NCBI RefSeq assembly: GCF_020085105.1
Contig: NC_058051.1
Location: 3,926,001 to 3,990,000 of the forward strand
From: Siniperca chuatsi
Taxonomy: Eukaryota; Chordata; Actinopteri; Centrarchiformes; Sinipercidae
Length of the DNA stretch: 64,000 nucleotides
Direction of reading: 5' to 3'
This document shows, one piece after another, positions 12,330 through 25,000 of the stretch (position 1 is its first letter; the number at the start of each line of letters is the position of its first letter). Both the position numbers and the translations under genes were made by a program. Below the pieces are notes generated by a model, which was not told where the DNA came from, did no database searches, and saw nothing but the letters and a program-made list of their open reading frames with translations.

Positions 12330-12720
12330 ACTCACCATTCTGATACATTTGCCGATTTTGGTGCACAATAGACTCCTCATCTGGGTCTGACTGAGGCTCA
12401 AACATGTACAGCTGAATCTCTCCGATGTTTCCTCTAACTCTAGCCATCTTGACACACACCGCTCTCTCACCATGGATGTATGTCTCTCACCCACATCCAT
12501 GCTCTCACTGTCCACCATCCAGAATTTCACTATGACGGAGAAAGAGTACATGTGCTTCCAGCCCCCTTTCAGAGTTCTTTTTACTTTTTTTCGTGGGATA
12601 ACCATGTTAAATAAAATACTAGCAGAGTATTTTTTATATACTTTAAAACGTGTCTGGAGGGGAACTTTAATGATTTTTGAGGGGTGTCTGGAGACTTTCT
12701 CCCTGTGCGACAAGGGAGTA
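12330..12720 (-). pseudogene. Possible transposon-derived first exon (P2X7-tail-like protein) remnant
   Basis: On the minus strand an ATG at 12447-12445 opens a frame reading MARVRGNIGEIQLYMFEP, then QSDPDEESIVHQNRQMYQN. It runs into a good splice donor (CAGAAT|GGTGAGT) near 12337. The YMFEP-acidic start resembles the N terminus of multicopy fish proteins annotated as P2X purinoceptor 7-like, which are probably transposon-derived. No following exon was found, so this is at best an isolated exon or a relic inside a repeat. The assignment rests on recall of the motif only. Confidence 0.3.
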
Positions 12721-12729
12721 TATTGCAGT

Positions 12730-13680
12730 TATTGTTTCAATGTGTCAATAAAATTTTACAAATGTAAAAAATGATGTTTGTCTTGTTTCATAAATTAAGT
12801 GTAAATGGTGAAATCAGTTAGCAGAGACAGTATGTTCACAAACGTTTGTTTATCTTGGCAGGTAAGACACATACTTTAGACTGTGTCCCTGCTTCCTTAT
12901 TTTGTGTGGAAATACAGCCAATCACACAATGTACTGTGTCTGATTAAGATGTAACAAAATGTCTCTTAATGTGTCCACATGTGAGTATGTGTAGGACAAA
13001 GATTTCAGACAGGGAAGGTAGCTGTGACAGTAGAGAGACTGGATGAAAGCAGAGATCATTACACCTAGAGATGAATCATCATGTTCAAAATAATCCATCC
13101 CAAGTCCGCCTAAAACTTAAACTAACATAAAGAAGTCTGAACAAGTTGGTTTTCCACCAAAGCACATCTTGTTATCTTGTAGTGATCTCACTCCTATAAT
13201 TGCATAGAAGGATGACAACTTTCCCTTCAATAAACTTTGTTTAACCAGTGTGTTTCAGGTGTTCCAACAACCCGAACACTGCACTTGGAATGGGTTCCGC
13301 TCATGTATTTCCATACAATTTCAGTTCACACCTACGCTTTAAAACTGTACACTATGAAACCCGACTTTCAACTATATTGTCAATTTTCTTCAGGAATGTT
13401 AACCTGTAATACATTGCTACTTTTCTGTAACAGCCCTTTAAATGTACGTTATCACTTGGTTAATCCACTTCTTGTAACTGTTTTAGCACAAGAGTTTTAC
13501 AGTCCACTGACTGAGAGTTTAACTACTAACCATGTCTAAGCCCATTAAAACAGTACATTAAACACATTTAACAGGAGCTTCTTATAGTTTCTAATATGTC
13601 TAAAGTGGGAGATTCCTACCTAAACAATACATACAGTCCATTGCCATTTGTATGCTAGCCCTCTGCCAACAGTAGGCTAT
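12730..13680. other. Intergenic, nothing clear
   Basis: Apart from the shared repeat fragment at 13010-13060, no gene, RNA or named element is supported. The reading frame at 13237-13539 has no recognisable domain. Confidence 0.3.
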
Positions 13681-13684
13681 GTAA

Positions 13685-13920
13685 GTAAACTTTATTTGTA
13701 TAGCACTTTTCATAGACATAAGTCACAAAGTGCTTTACAAAAACATTAACATACAAGAAAGAAATAGATGAAATGAACACAGAGCCACATTAAGAAAAGT
13801 GCTACAATAAAACACATTACATAATAATAATACACAGTAAATACACAAGATGCAGACCTGGTGCATACAGGTTACCCAAATGCCTGTCTAAAAAGGTCTT
13901 TAGCTGCCTTTTAAAAGAAT
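13685..13920 (-). repeat. SINE/LINE-tail type repeat, minus orientation
   Basis: The start AACTTTATTTGTATAGCACT, followed by AAAGTGCTTTACAAAAACAT, is a classic fish retroposon tail in reverse orientation. The right part, AAAGGTCTTTAGCTGCCTTT, also fits this type. Confidence 0.6.
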
Positions 13921-13929
13921 CCAGAGCAC

Positions 13930-15800
13930 AACATACCAAGCGGTCAGTCTTGTTACATTCCTTGACTGGACAACGTGTGTTGGCAGTCATACACACTCGC
14001 AGCCAAAGACATTAGGGCCATTTACCTTTTGACTGGTGGCATATCTGCCAGGCCAGTCTCAGGTCCATACTGGGGCATTGTCAGCTTCCGACAGCACACC
14101 TTAAATTGTGGTTCACTGGCAGAGTTGTTCCACGCCATCCTAAGCATTTGAAAGTAATCTGCAGCTGCTGGAACTGAAACTGATGGTTGGGACTGGGAAA
14201 TGCCAGCCCAAACCCTTTCTACAGGAGCCAGAGCCTCTGCTGCCACACTTAGCCCCACAATCTTTGCTGCACTTACATTTTTGACATGATGTCATTAGCT
14301 GAGATTCCCCCCCTCTCCAATGCTACCATGGTCTGACTATACCTCACACAGTGATGACTTGAGTCTCTCTTCCTCCACAGCATCCACAGACAAGGACATC
14401 GGGCTGATCCAACTTCTCCTGATATGAAGGCAACTCATCATGGGAGGACACACTTGGCTCACCTGGCTCTGGGATGCTGAGCCTCAATTCTACCCAGTCT
14501 GTCTGAAAGATAGACGGTGACAGACAGATGGTTCATCCAATCACCTGCCAAGTATTTTTTGAAAATGCCTCCCCATTTCCAAACAGTTTCCAAGGACGAC
14601 TTCTCAGATGGTAACAAACCATCTGGCGCATCAGGTTACTCTAGACTCATGTCTGCCCTCACTCAACTGGGTAGGTGGAGGCTGAGCCGCTGTGCCCCGT
14701 GCAGACTGCTCCACCCGCATATCTCTATGTATGCGCTCCTCCAGAGGGAGCTTGGTATCAGCACCACATGAGTTTTCAATGGCATCCATTAAATGGGCCG
14801 CCAGCCGACAAGGGGGGCATTCCCGATGGCCATTGTGGAGGTCCATGACGGCACGGCAGAAGCAACACAACTGGGAAGCCATTCTCCCACCAGCTACGAA
14901 TAGCTGAAAAGAGGAATGAGACCAGCTGCACCCACATGGCAACAGTCTGCTAATAAATATAGCTTGTGACTAACAGTCACCCAGTTAAACACAATAAATC
15001 CAAATAAAACCTGCCCACTGCAAATGGGGACGAAGACAACACAAATAGCACCACACGACAATGGTGTTTTCAGTATAATAATATTTAACAACTTAAATGT
15101 TTAATCATTTCACCATCTGAGCAACTAAGAAATATCTAGTCAACCTGCTCAAGGCTGATAAAATACACAAAAATAAAGAGACCCCACTGCTGAGAAAAAT
15201 GGGGAATTAACATCTAAATTACTGGGGCCTAATGACTTTCACAGGAAATGCAAAATCTCCCGCTCACTGTGCGCAAACACACGAGGGGAGGTTGAAACAA
15301 AACCCCACTCACTACAAACAGTGAGCTACTGGGGAAGCACACAGCAAATCAAATTCAAATTTCTTTTCAACTTACCTGGGAGAAAAAAATCGAATTAAAA
15401 ACAGCACTTATCAAAGCTGTAGAATAAGTGAAGCTACCTGCTTAACCAGATGCAATCAATCAAGCCACCTAAAAAAGGGAGAAGGTGGTAGCAACAACGT
15501 AATCACTCTCGCTAATACATGAGGCTAACTTACCAAAATATACAACAGGGAAACCACGTATAATCCTCAGGGACACAAGGCACCTGTGCCGAAGTGACAG
15601 ATTGGTTATAGTGGAGTCCAAAACACTGTTATGGTAGCCTACTTACGGCCTTGGATGAGGCGAGTAAGGCAAAGAGGAGGAGGCATGTTCACCCGGATGT
15701 TCTTAAAGACTGCGAACCAAGCCTCCTAAGGTCGGTCACATGACTTTGTTGATATAAGTCGAGGACGGGTAGAAGGACGCATCATTCAAGGTAAAGACGG
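13930..15800 (-). mobile_element. Decayed Ngaro/DIRS-like retrotransposon gag region
   Basis: On the minus strand, 14942-14631 encodes a piece with a cysteine-rich motif, CCFCRAVMDLHNGHRECPPC. It resembles the short C-x2-C...C-x2-C motif at the start of ORF1 in fish Ngaro/DIRS elements. Further along the minus strand, 14258-14022 ends in a GLADMPPVKR-like segment, similar to the later part of the same proteins. Stops and frameshifts separate the pieces, so the ORF is dead. The 15600-15800 segment may belong to the element's leader. No reverse transcriptase or tyrosine recombinase was seen here. Confidence 0.45.
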
Positions 15801-16079
15801 TCTGAGTGAAGTTGAAACAGACGTGTCTTCTGCAGAGTAGTTCCTACTAAACAGGCTGCAGAGACTCCACAGTAATATCATGCTTGTGATATTCTGTGGG
15901 GGTTCCTGTGGGTGTTGTGACTTGTCTAAGGACTCCTTTTTGAATTGACACCCCAAAATTCAAAGCAAACTGCACTGTCACTCTGTTAAAATAGCCTGTG
16001 TCTGATTTTCTCCCTCTTTATCATATCAGAAATAATAGGCTATATCAAAATCTCAAAACGCATTTTTAATCAGAAAGCA

Positions 16080-16195
16080 TATCCTGATCTTTCCTGAGCT
16101 GTATGTATATTTTATTGGTTTTTATGTATTTTATCATTCACTGTGCACAAGTACTCTATAAATAAAGTTTATTATTATTATTATTATTATAAAAA
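16080..16195 (+). repeat. L2-like LINE 3' end with (ATT)n tail
   Basis: The motif TTTATGTATTTTATCATTCACTG followed by a CTCTATAAATAAAG terminus and an ATT repeat is shared with the better-preserved LINE fragment at 20335-20660. No coding remains. Confidence 0.65.
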
Positions 16196-16379
16196 AGGGA
16201 AAAAATAGTTGCGAGAGTCTGAAGGCTCTATTCTGGTGTCAGGGCATGGTGCTCTGCACCGGCAAACTTGTTTTTTCCGCTCTGAGGTTTTTTACTCGCC
16301 TGTGCAGATTTGGAATGTTGGTTCCCTAGGGGGGAGGAAAGGCATGGTGGAGGGTGTGCCGTTGCCAGTGGTGGAGGAA

Positions 16380-16743
16380 GTATTCAGATCCTTTACTTAA
16401 AGGGACCATTCACCCCAACATCAAAAATACATATTTTTCCTCTGATCTGTTGTGCTATTTATCCATCTAGGTTGTTTTGGTGTAAGTTTGGCGAGTTTTG
16501 GAGGTATCAGCCGTAGAGATGTCTGCCTTTTTTTTAATATAATTGAACTACATGGCACTAGGGTTGTGGTGCACAAAGTGGAGGAAAAATTGCATTTGAA
16601 AAACTCAACAGCAGTGTCTCTTTCCAGAAATCATGACCCGGTTACTCAAGATACTCCACAGACCTTGCTGTGAGCAGTTTCATGTAGGAACTATTTTCTT
16701 TCTACCAATAGTTCCTACATGAAACTGCTCACAACAAGGTCTG
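16380..16743. mobile_element. MITE-type foldback element with a 37-bp inverted repeat
   Basis: The left part (AAAGGGACCATTCACCCC, CTATTTATCCATCT, GCCGTAGAGATGTCTGC) matches 54385-54505, so this is one dispersed family. At the right end 16659-16695 and 16707-16743 form an inverted repeat of 37 bases with one mismatch and an 11-base loop. The element has no coding capacity. Hairpin termini and multiple copies point to a non-autonomous DNA transposon. Confidence 0.65.
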
Positions 16744-16929
16744 CGCATTATACGAGGAGAAGTTGTTTTTACTACAGGCTTGATGTTGTTAGCAATGTCA
16801 CCAAGACATTGCTTGATCTGTACATGCAGGTTTTCTGGGCCAATGATAATGTAGTTGGTCACACAGGCTCAATCTGGTGCTACGCATTTAATGAAGTATT
16901 TCTTCAAAATATAAAAATAATACTTTAGA

Positions 16930-18380
16930 TTGACAGTCACTACACAGTATTTTCTGATTCCATCTCGTACACAGAGATTCTTATTGTTAGATTAAACAAC
17001 TAAAGAATAACAGATACACAAAATTAAACATTACACCTTCTCTCACTCTTACATCTTAATACAATTAATCTTAGCTCAGCACAACACCTTATTTCTTCAG
17101 TATAACACCATATGTCTTAATAACAAGTCACATAAAGTAGGCCTACTAATGTGAGCGTTGTGGGCTTCCACGCACGATGGATCATTGTCAAGGCTATAGC
17201 TCCGAGCTACTAATACAACAAACATAAATGTCTGTACAAAATTTCATGGCAATCCATCCGATAGCTGTTGAGCTATTTCAGACTGGACCAAAGTGGTGGA
17301 CCCGGCGGCCGAGCATGCCGCTAGCATGGCTAAGAATGATCCATCCACATGTCCTCCGGCATACTGGCAGACCACTCTAGCACCTTCATCTCTTTTGGCT
17401 GTATTTTCGTGAACCCAGCGACGCAGATCACAGTCAAGTGCACCCTGCCCAGTGGTGCCTTGCCTGGCGCACCTGTAGCGCACTTGAATACGGGTTGGAA
17501 ACAGAAAGTATACATGAGCATACTGTATGTTATAGGTAGGGCTTTGCCTGTCATGACGCACTGACGATCCTGTGGAGTTTCCCTCAGAGGAAACTTATTG
17601 TTGTCTGGGACCTGCAGAGTTTCACATATGAATACAGGCTCAGATATACAGCCAAGAGCAGATTATGTCTCTGTTTAAGGTGAATTTATGTTTTTGGACA
17701 TGTTGAAGATCCTACGGTCATGTGTTTTCTGTGCCATTTACACAATGAAAGTAGAATTCAAATGATGATTTTTCATGATGTATTTCTTTATTTCTGAAAT
17801 TATTTTTAAAGTTTGATTCAGTTAGGTTTTCCATTCGAAAAAATAATTGCTGACAATCTGGGAAAGAAATACTTTCCTCTTTAATCTTCATATTGTGACA
17901 TAAACGTGATCCTGGTAATGAGCCACAAACAAATTAGGATTTTTAAAATAACACTATTTTGTTTCTCCGAACACCACTGTAGAATTTAACCCAAACAATC
18001 TGTCACACCATGTTGCTCTTCAGCCACATGTCTACCTGCTAAATGTGCAGCTCCAGTCGACACGTGGGAGAAGAAAAAGAAAGGCTTTTTTCCAAAACAT
18101 AACCAAGTAGTAAGACTTTCTGGCAGAAAGGCTTTTTGGATGGAGACAGTGGGTGAAGACTGGCAGGAACGGACGGTCCTGAGAGAGTTATTATGCCAGA
18201 GAGAAGTTTTCTGTGTGAACTGTTTTCAGTGCATCCGTCTCCAACACGCCTGTTGATTTGCAGTAGAAACTGTAGAGCAATTAAACAAGTTTGACGTGCA
18301 CACGAGCACGGAGGTTTCTGTGGTTATTTTGCAACATTTAATCAGCAGATCTGCCGTGCGTATTTGTGCCTTGACATCAC
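16930..18380. other. Intergenic; one repeat fragment
   Basis: About 17220-17340 is, in reverse complement, the same family as 29690-29830 (ATGGCAATCCATCCGATAGC, GACTGGACCAAAGTGGTGGA). The rest shows no gene. Confidence 0.4.
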
Positions 18381-18382
18381 TT

Positions 18383-18560
18383 GGTAACACTTTACTTGGA
18401 TAGTCCGCCTCCAGATAGGTTATAGAGTGTATGTAACATTTCAGCTGTTTAGCTGTTGTCTGTAGATGTTAAACAGATTATCAGTAAAGTATATGTGACA
18501 ATTCATGAACATATTCTAACCGAGATGTACTAACAATACATCTGTTTTTATTTTCATTTT
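18383..18560. repeat. GGTAACACTTTACTTGGATA-type dispersed element
   Basis: The segment opens with GGTAACACTTTACTTGGATA and continues with TAACATTTCAGCTGTTTAGC. Both are typical of a very common teleost non-autonomous transposon family. No second terminal repeat could be placed. Confidence 0.5.
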
Positions 18561-20330
18561 TAGATGTACAAGTTTATTCATGCAGTGAGGTCTGATTACA
18601 CACATACAAATTATGCATAATCCTATTAATATGCATTAGTTAGTTTGCAGCGTTTGACAGGCAAAGGTTGGTTTTCATCCAGCTAAGAAATAATGGTGTG
18701 TGGAACCTCAGTTGAGGTTTTGATGGGAAGATAATATCATGATAATTTAGTATAATAAAAGCAGCAGACCCTGCACATATCTTGATAAAAGCAATCAAAT
18801 GTTGATATCAGTGCAGTTTTACAGCTACAGCTTTAGAACCCATGAGGGTGTGTGTGTGTGCATATAGAGATCTACAGTATTTATGTCATATAAATTCTAG
18901 ATTATTGGAATATGACTGCGTCGTGGCACTGAGCATCAGTGTTCTCAGCAACCGGAATGTGAATGAAGTGCGCTGTACTGCAAACACAGTAGCTGGTTGT
19001 TTGCAGATGTGATATACAGTTGGCTAGGCCTATAGAGAGGTTTGCTGGTATAAGGATGGTGTCGACTGCGACTGTACTTTATCGGGAAAAATCCACTGCT
19101 GGTCCTTACCTGAGAGTTAATCATCACATTACTGACTATCAAATAATATAATAAGTAGTATACGTCATGGTGTATTCAGCTAGTCATGAGTGTACCTCTC
19201 ATGTAGTATCGTTACATCAGGTTTTCGTAAAGATAAATCTCTATAAAAACCCAAACTTGAAAAAGGAGAATCAAGTATTTGACTTGAGTTGTCTGTCAGT
19301 ATTTACTGATGCTATTTGTAGCTCTCTCCTGACTAGAAGCGGTGTGATAACCTGTGAAGCTACAGTTTGCTGTCATTTTTGTCAATACATTTTGACAATA
19401 GATTAGCAAAATGATTACTATCCATTCACTGAGAACAGGTCTAAAATCAGAGACTTGACCTCTGAGCTCTGAGCTTTCTCTACAGCTGCTGCACATTGGC
19501 AGGTGCTGTCTGTCTGTCCTGCATGGTGTAAGCCTTACAACAAAGATTTATTACCTAAGTCCCTCCTCTGGTAGAGGACCACTATTTCTAGTCAAGGTCA
19601 CACATTCAACATAGCCCTATCTTTGTATCTATTGTCACCCAGACATCTGACTCCACTCTATACTCCGGGCATAGTAAATAAAGAACATTATATGTAGTTA
19701 TGAAAACTAAACATTACATTTCCTTCAATCTGACTAGAGTGGCTGCCCTTCAGAATGTTCAAATATGGAGGGCCTACGTGTTTATGGTGAAATGGATATG
19801 AGTGACCTAACAAGCATTCTCTCTGATGCCATCCCAGTTGCTTACAGGGCTTTCCAACAGATCCTTCACTTTGCCCTTTGAGCACCATTTAGCCTGACTG
19901 ATGAATAGATATAGACTGGTATTAGCTTATTGCGGACATATCAGTTTCGGTACGTGTCAGTCGATGAGTGAAAATAAACATACTTAAAGAAAGGCAAAGA
20001 TTAAGTGAACACTTTTGCCATTATATAGTCAGTAGAGCACTGATAACTTTATTTTTACACCTACTCAGTACATACTGTATCTGGGTCAGTATTTAATAAC
20101 AAGATTCAAGGGATCCTAATTAAAATGTTATTATGTAATAAATGTTATTTGTTTATGTTAAAAAAGCTAATATGGCCGATACATTGTAATCAGATTTTTT
20201 AAACTCTAAAATACAGACATTGGTATCGGCCTCACAAATCCAATCCATTATCGTTCAGGCCATACTGTACATTCATCCATGTGAGACACAACCACACATA
20301 TTTACAATATATACATATGTACATCTGTGT
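18561..20330. other. Intergenic, nothing clear
   Basis: AT-rich sequence with only short frames on both strands and no recognisable domain, RNA gene or element. Confidence 0.3.
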
Positions 20331-20334
20331 AACA

Positions 20335-20660
20335 GATCGATTTTAACCAGGACCAAGAGGTACGATCACATCACACATGTTTCAGCCTCTTTACATTGGC
20401 TCCCTGTTTGTTTTAGGATTGATTTTAAGATCTTATTGATTACTTTTAAGGCTCTTCATGGCCTGGCTCCAGATTATATTTTAGACCTTGTAATCCCTAA
20501 TGAACCTTCACGTAGTTTGAGATCTTCGGGCATGTTTTACTGCTTTTATGTATTTTATTTCTTTTATATTTTATCATTCACTGTGGTATTTTATTTCTCT
20601 TTTTTGTGAAGCACTTTGTACTTTGTTTTGATAAGTGCTCTATAAATAAAGTTTTTTTTA
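20335..20660 (+). mobile_element. L2/Rex-like LINE, 3' end with RT C-terminal coding remnant
   Basis: The frame 20350-20530 reads RYDHITHVSASLHWLPVCFR, then IDFKILLITFKALHGLAP, then a segment ending SRSLRSSG. This is the well-known C-terminal segment of L2-type reverse transcriptases in fish genomes. It is followed by a 3' UTR ending CTCTATAAATAAAG and a T-rich tail. The element is 5'-truncated and has an internal deletion after the SLRSS motif. Confidence 0.8.
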
Positions 20661-21189
20661 TTAGTTATATCGCTTTCATCTTCTACCTTTTTGGCAGGGC
20701 ATTTTACCCCAAAAATGGTTGTCACAGATGTTGCTGTACTATGTCTTTGGACAACCTTAAAGGAGTGTGCAGGGAAGTTCGGTAACCGCCAACAAAATGT
20801 GTGACTAGTTTAGCTGGTGTTACTTTGTTTTTTCTTCATCATTATTTATGTGGTATAACAAACTCAATTACTATGATGTCGCATCAATTTTTTTTTTTCA
20901 ATTACAGGAGACAGGTAGGAAAAAGTAGTTAAATTTAGCTGAATGTGGCTAGCTGTGGCCATCGTACCAACTAGCTTTAAATAAGCATAGCTTTCTTGGC
21001 TGTCTCTGTGTGGCAGAGAGTGCAGTAAAGCTGCCAGTATGCTTCTTCAGAAGTGCTTGTCAGATGGTTGAATAGAAAATTGGAAACCCCCTCACCCCAC
21101 ACCTTTCCAACAGTAGATTGGGGGGAGAGCAACAATCTGACATTCAGACCTAATTCACGCTGTGATTGGTCAGCTGTGAACTTCTCTCT

Positions 21190-21410
21190 CTTTTTTTATT
21201 CTTGACACAACTATTTCTGTCACTTTTCGTGCGAACAACCGAGTGCAACACTATGAATGTCTTCCGGGATTTAACGATATTGCATCTCCCCCCTCTCTGT
21301 GGCGGCCATCTTTTCACTCCACCTTCCAGTGTGGACGTCCAGAACAGTTACAGTATATATACTTTTGATTTCCGACATGGTGGGATAACACATCATACAA
21401 AGTAGTTCTG
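21190..21410. repeat. Dispersed repeat, copy related to 58015-58225
   Basis: Both segments contain GAACAACCGAGTG followed by a short AACA-TATGA stretch, then CCTC/CTGTG..GGC, and end near CATAGTCGG/CATGGTGGG. They are diverged copies of one family, one upstream of tnnc1 and one in the last dedd intron. Confidence 0.5.
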
Positions 21411-21833
21411 CTCAAGCATAACCGGACCCTAAGTGTGCCAGCTCTCTGGGTGTTAGAGGCCAGAGATTTGCAAGCCAGAATGCAGTTACTGTGGTTTGTC
21501 TTGGTTATTAGCTCCGTTGTGAAGTTACTGCCAACTTACCATAAGCTTTGCATGTTGTTTTCTTGGATGTTTCACATTTCTTTAGCATAATTATTCTCTA
21601 TACAGCAAAACAGATGTCACAAAGTTACATTCTGGTCTTATCTCAGTTTGACCAACTATGTAAATACTATGTTCAGGTTTTGTAGGGCAGTAGAGGGGAA
21701 GTCTAAGAACAGAAGAGTTTTATGTAAAAATGACAATCATTAAAATGAGCTGAGCTTGTAACCCCAAAGAAAGCATCTCCACGTAGGTGCTGCTGTCAGT
21801 GTGACACTATTGTTGGGTTGCTTCTGTTGTTTC

Positions 21834-21843
21834 CTATTTATAG
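21834..21843. promoter_or_regulatory. Consensus MEF2 site upstream of tnnc1
   Basis: CTATTTATAG matches the MEF2 consensus YTA(A/T)4TAR exactly. It lies 202 bases upstream of the tnnc1 start codon. MEF2 factors drive striated-muscle genes, and mammalian TNNC1 is controlled by MEF2-type elements. The same sequence could instead be read as a TATA-like element. Confidence 0.5.
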
Positions 21844-22044
21844 ATCTTGCTCTCTTTATCTCTTTCCCTCCGTCACTCCTCCCTCTGTCACCCTTGGATT
21901 TTGCGGGATGGGTCGAGAGCTTTTTTAGTGCCACACTCCTCTAACAATAAAGACAGAGGCAGTTATTGCTGGCAGTATTTGTCCCGTGTCTGAGTGCAGC
22001 AGTGAGTGCAGTGGTGTGTCAGAGGCAGGGACGGACCAGCAGCC

Positions 22045-25000
22045 ATGGATGACGTATATAAAGCAGCGGTGAGTACAGATAAGGCCGAGCACGATATGCT
22101 GTTTATTTCTCCATCTGATGATAATTCACTTTGAAGTGATGACAACTAATGCATGTAATAATCAGAAATCCTGGGACAGATCCTGTCCTTGTGTGTTTGC
22201 TTCTACAAAAAAAAAAAAAAGATAGAAACAAACACATTCTGTTGCATGAAATGATATGGGAGGTCTCTGCTAGCACACATGTATTTGATAAAGTTTAGAA
22301 GCCATTGTGACAGCTGCTAACAGTAACTCTGCTCCTGTAATTCCAAAGTCAACAGTTCAACGGTCTTAGAACAAACACACCCACACACCTCAGTAACTAC
22401 TACCTTTGTGAAGTTACAACTTTTGTTGAGACTGTCAGAGAGGTTTTTATTCAACTCGAGGGTCTTTTACTTTGTGCTGCCATGCTATTGATTTAGATTA
22501 TATTGTCAGGAATTCCTATGATTTTGTTCACCTGAACAAAAGAACATATATATCATGTAGAATGGAAGGACTAAAGAACTACAACCAGAGATGTAGATTG
22601 CAGAATAGTTTAAAACTTTGTAAATGTAACATATTTTACAGCATATATCATAGTCCATGTATTGGACAGATCTAAGTTATATGAAAATAGGGAATTTTAG
22701 GGGGAAATTAATGGATTTCTGAAAATGGAATTGATTTGAATTTTTACTTTTGTCAGAGCTGTAGCTACTGTTGAGGACGCTGAGGTCATGTCCTTGGTAC
22801 TGGGAGTGGGGGGGGGGGTATATAAATAAATGAGTCAGTATTTCTTCACCACAATTTTATTCCATCAGTGTGGGGATGACTGTGAAACAACATTACAGAA
22901 AATATAATGATACAGAGTTCATTTTAATTAAATGAAAAACAACCAAATAATGAAAAAATTGAAATGAATGGACTCGTGACATCAGTATGCAGTACTGCAG
23001 TCCTGCTTGTGGTTGTTTATAGTATATCTTCATATCTTCCTGTGATGACCACTTTCTTAATGTTTATTTTTTTTAGTAAGAAATGTAATTAGTATGTTTG
23101 ACAGCACGAAGTCTCCGTGTTCCTTCAACTTGAATGACAGTGAAACAATAGGTGCGATAAGCCCAGACAGAGCATTGCTCTCGTTAGTTCATGTCTGTGC
23201 CTGACAATAGAACAATGAACAGTTGGACAGTTCAGAAGAAGAGAAGGGACAGCTGATGGCTCCCCCCAAGAACCCCCCCCCAAACACACACACACACACA
23301 AATTGTACTCTGTCACACAACAAGAATAGTAAGTAAAGAAAGCAGTGTGACATTGCAGTCATACTGCTATCAGTATAGTTGCTGAGCTGAAGTTGTACTC
23401 CAACTGTACAGTGGTTAAAAGAAGTGAGATAGTGAGAAAAATACAGTGATGTATACACAACGTTCATCCTGATTTTGTTTCCCTTTAGGTTGAGAACTTG
23501 ACAGAGGAGCAGAAAAATGGTGAGGAAACTACTACTAATATTACTTATTGTTATCATTACTATCATTATCTATATTTACCATTATAAACCTACTTCTACA
23601 ACTATATGACTACTACTACTAACAATACTGTGAAAAGGAAAAGTCTTATTTAAGATTTATTGACTTTCACAGTTTGTCACAGGAAAAATATATACCACTA
23701 CTTAATTAATTTCAATTAATTACTAAATTAACATAGAGAGTCTTTTAGTCTGTCACAGCAGGTCGGCTGAACATGTCTACAGGCAAACAAACAATTCAAC
23801 GTGCAGGAGCTGTTCTTTCAATAAAATTCCTACTTTCCCTGTAATTAGAACCAAATTCTAGTTCTTTCCATGAAACTTGCTAGGAAATAATAAAGTAGTC
23901 ACACACCTGTATAACAAAGCATTTCAGATTAATTAATGTTGTGTAGGGCCCCAAAAGGACTTGGCTGGCCCTGTTTGTAAATTGTTTTGTGATGGTTGTT
24001 ATGTTGTATAACATTTCTAAATGGTTTTTATGTCAGCAATCCTTCTTGGTGTTACATTTTGGACATGGATTGCTCTGTTTGTAGTTCTGAGTAACCTAAA
24101 CACATGTCTCTTTGTCAGACAGTAACAGTTGCTGTGTCCCTTCTAGAGTTCAAGGCTGCGTTTGACATCTTCATCCAGGATGCAGAGGACGGCTGCATCA
24201 GCACCAAAGAGTTGGGGAAGGTGATGAGGATGCTGGGACAGAATCCCACCCCTGAAGAGTTACAGGAGATGATTGATGAGGTGGATGAGGATGGTATGTC
24301 AGCATCGTTAAGCAGTCACATCACTGTACTGTAGACATCAGGAGCATGTTTGTTTCAAGGAGTGGAATAAAATGATTTTTACACCTCTAAAGCAACTTGA
24401 GTGTAAATTTAAGGGGAAAACTGGATTTTGAGAGGTTAAATAACTGCAACTATGATATAGAGATATGGCGCCTTTATAATAACATGATGTATGTTCACAG
24501 GCAGCGGCACAGTAGATTTTGATGAGTTCTTGGTGATGATGGTCCGCTGTATGAAGGAGGAGAGCAAAGGAAAATCAGAGGAGGAGTTGGCTGAACTGTT
24601 CCGCATGTTTGACAAGTAGGTTTCTCTTCGTAGTTCTGTTCACACACTGCACAGAGCCACTTCAAAGTTAAAAGGAAACGTCACCAAGTTAATACAAGAG
24701 AAATCAGTGCTGACTCTCACTAGAAGATTCACAGATGATGTTTTAAATATCACTAAAGTCAAACAAAGCTCTTGGTGACTTTGATCAATACTCAAAACTT
24801 CACTGGAACAGACTATGCTAGAAAGAAATGATGTGGTTCAGCACAGAACACAGTACAGTTTAGTGTTAAAAGGGTTCAACTCAGCAGACATTCCAGATGA
24901 GTGTAAGACTGATTTCTTTATCTTGTGTTGAGGAATGGAGATGGCTACATAGATTTAGAAGAGCTGAAGACCATGCTGGAGTCCACTGGAGAGGCCATCA

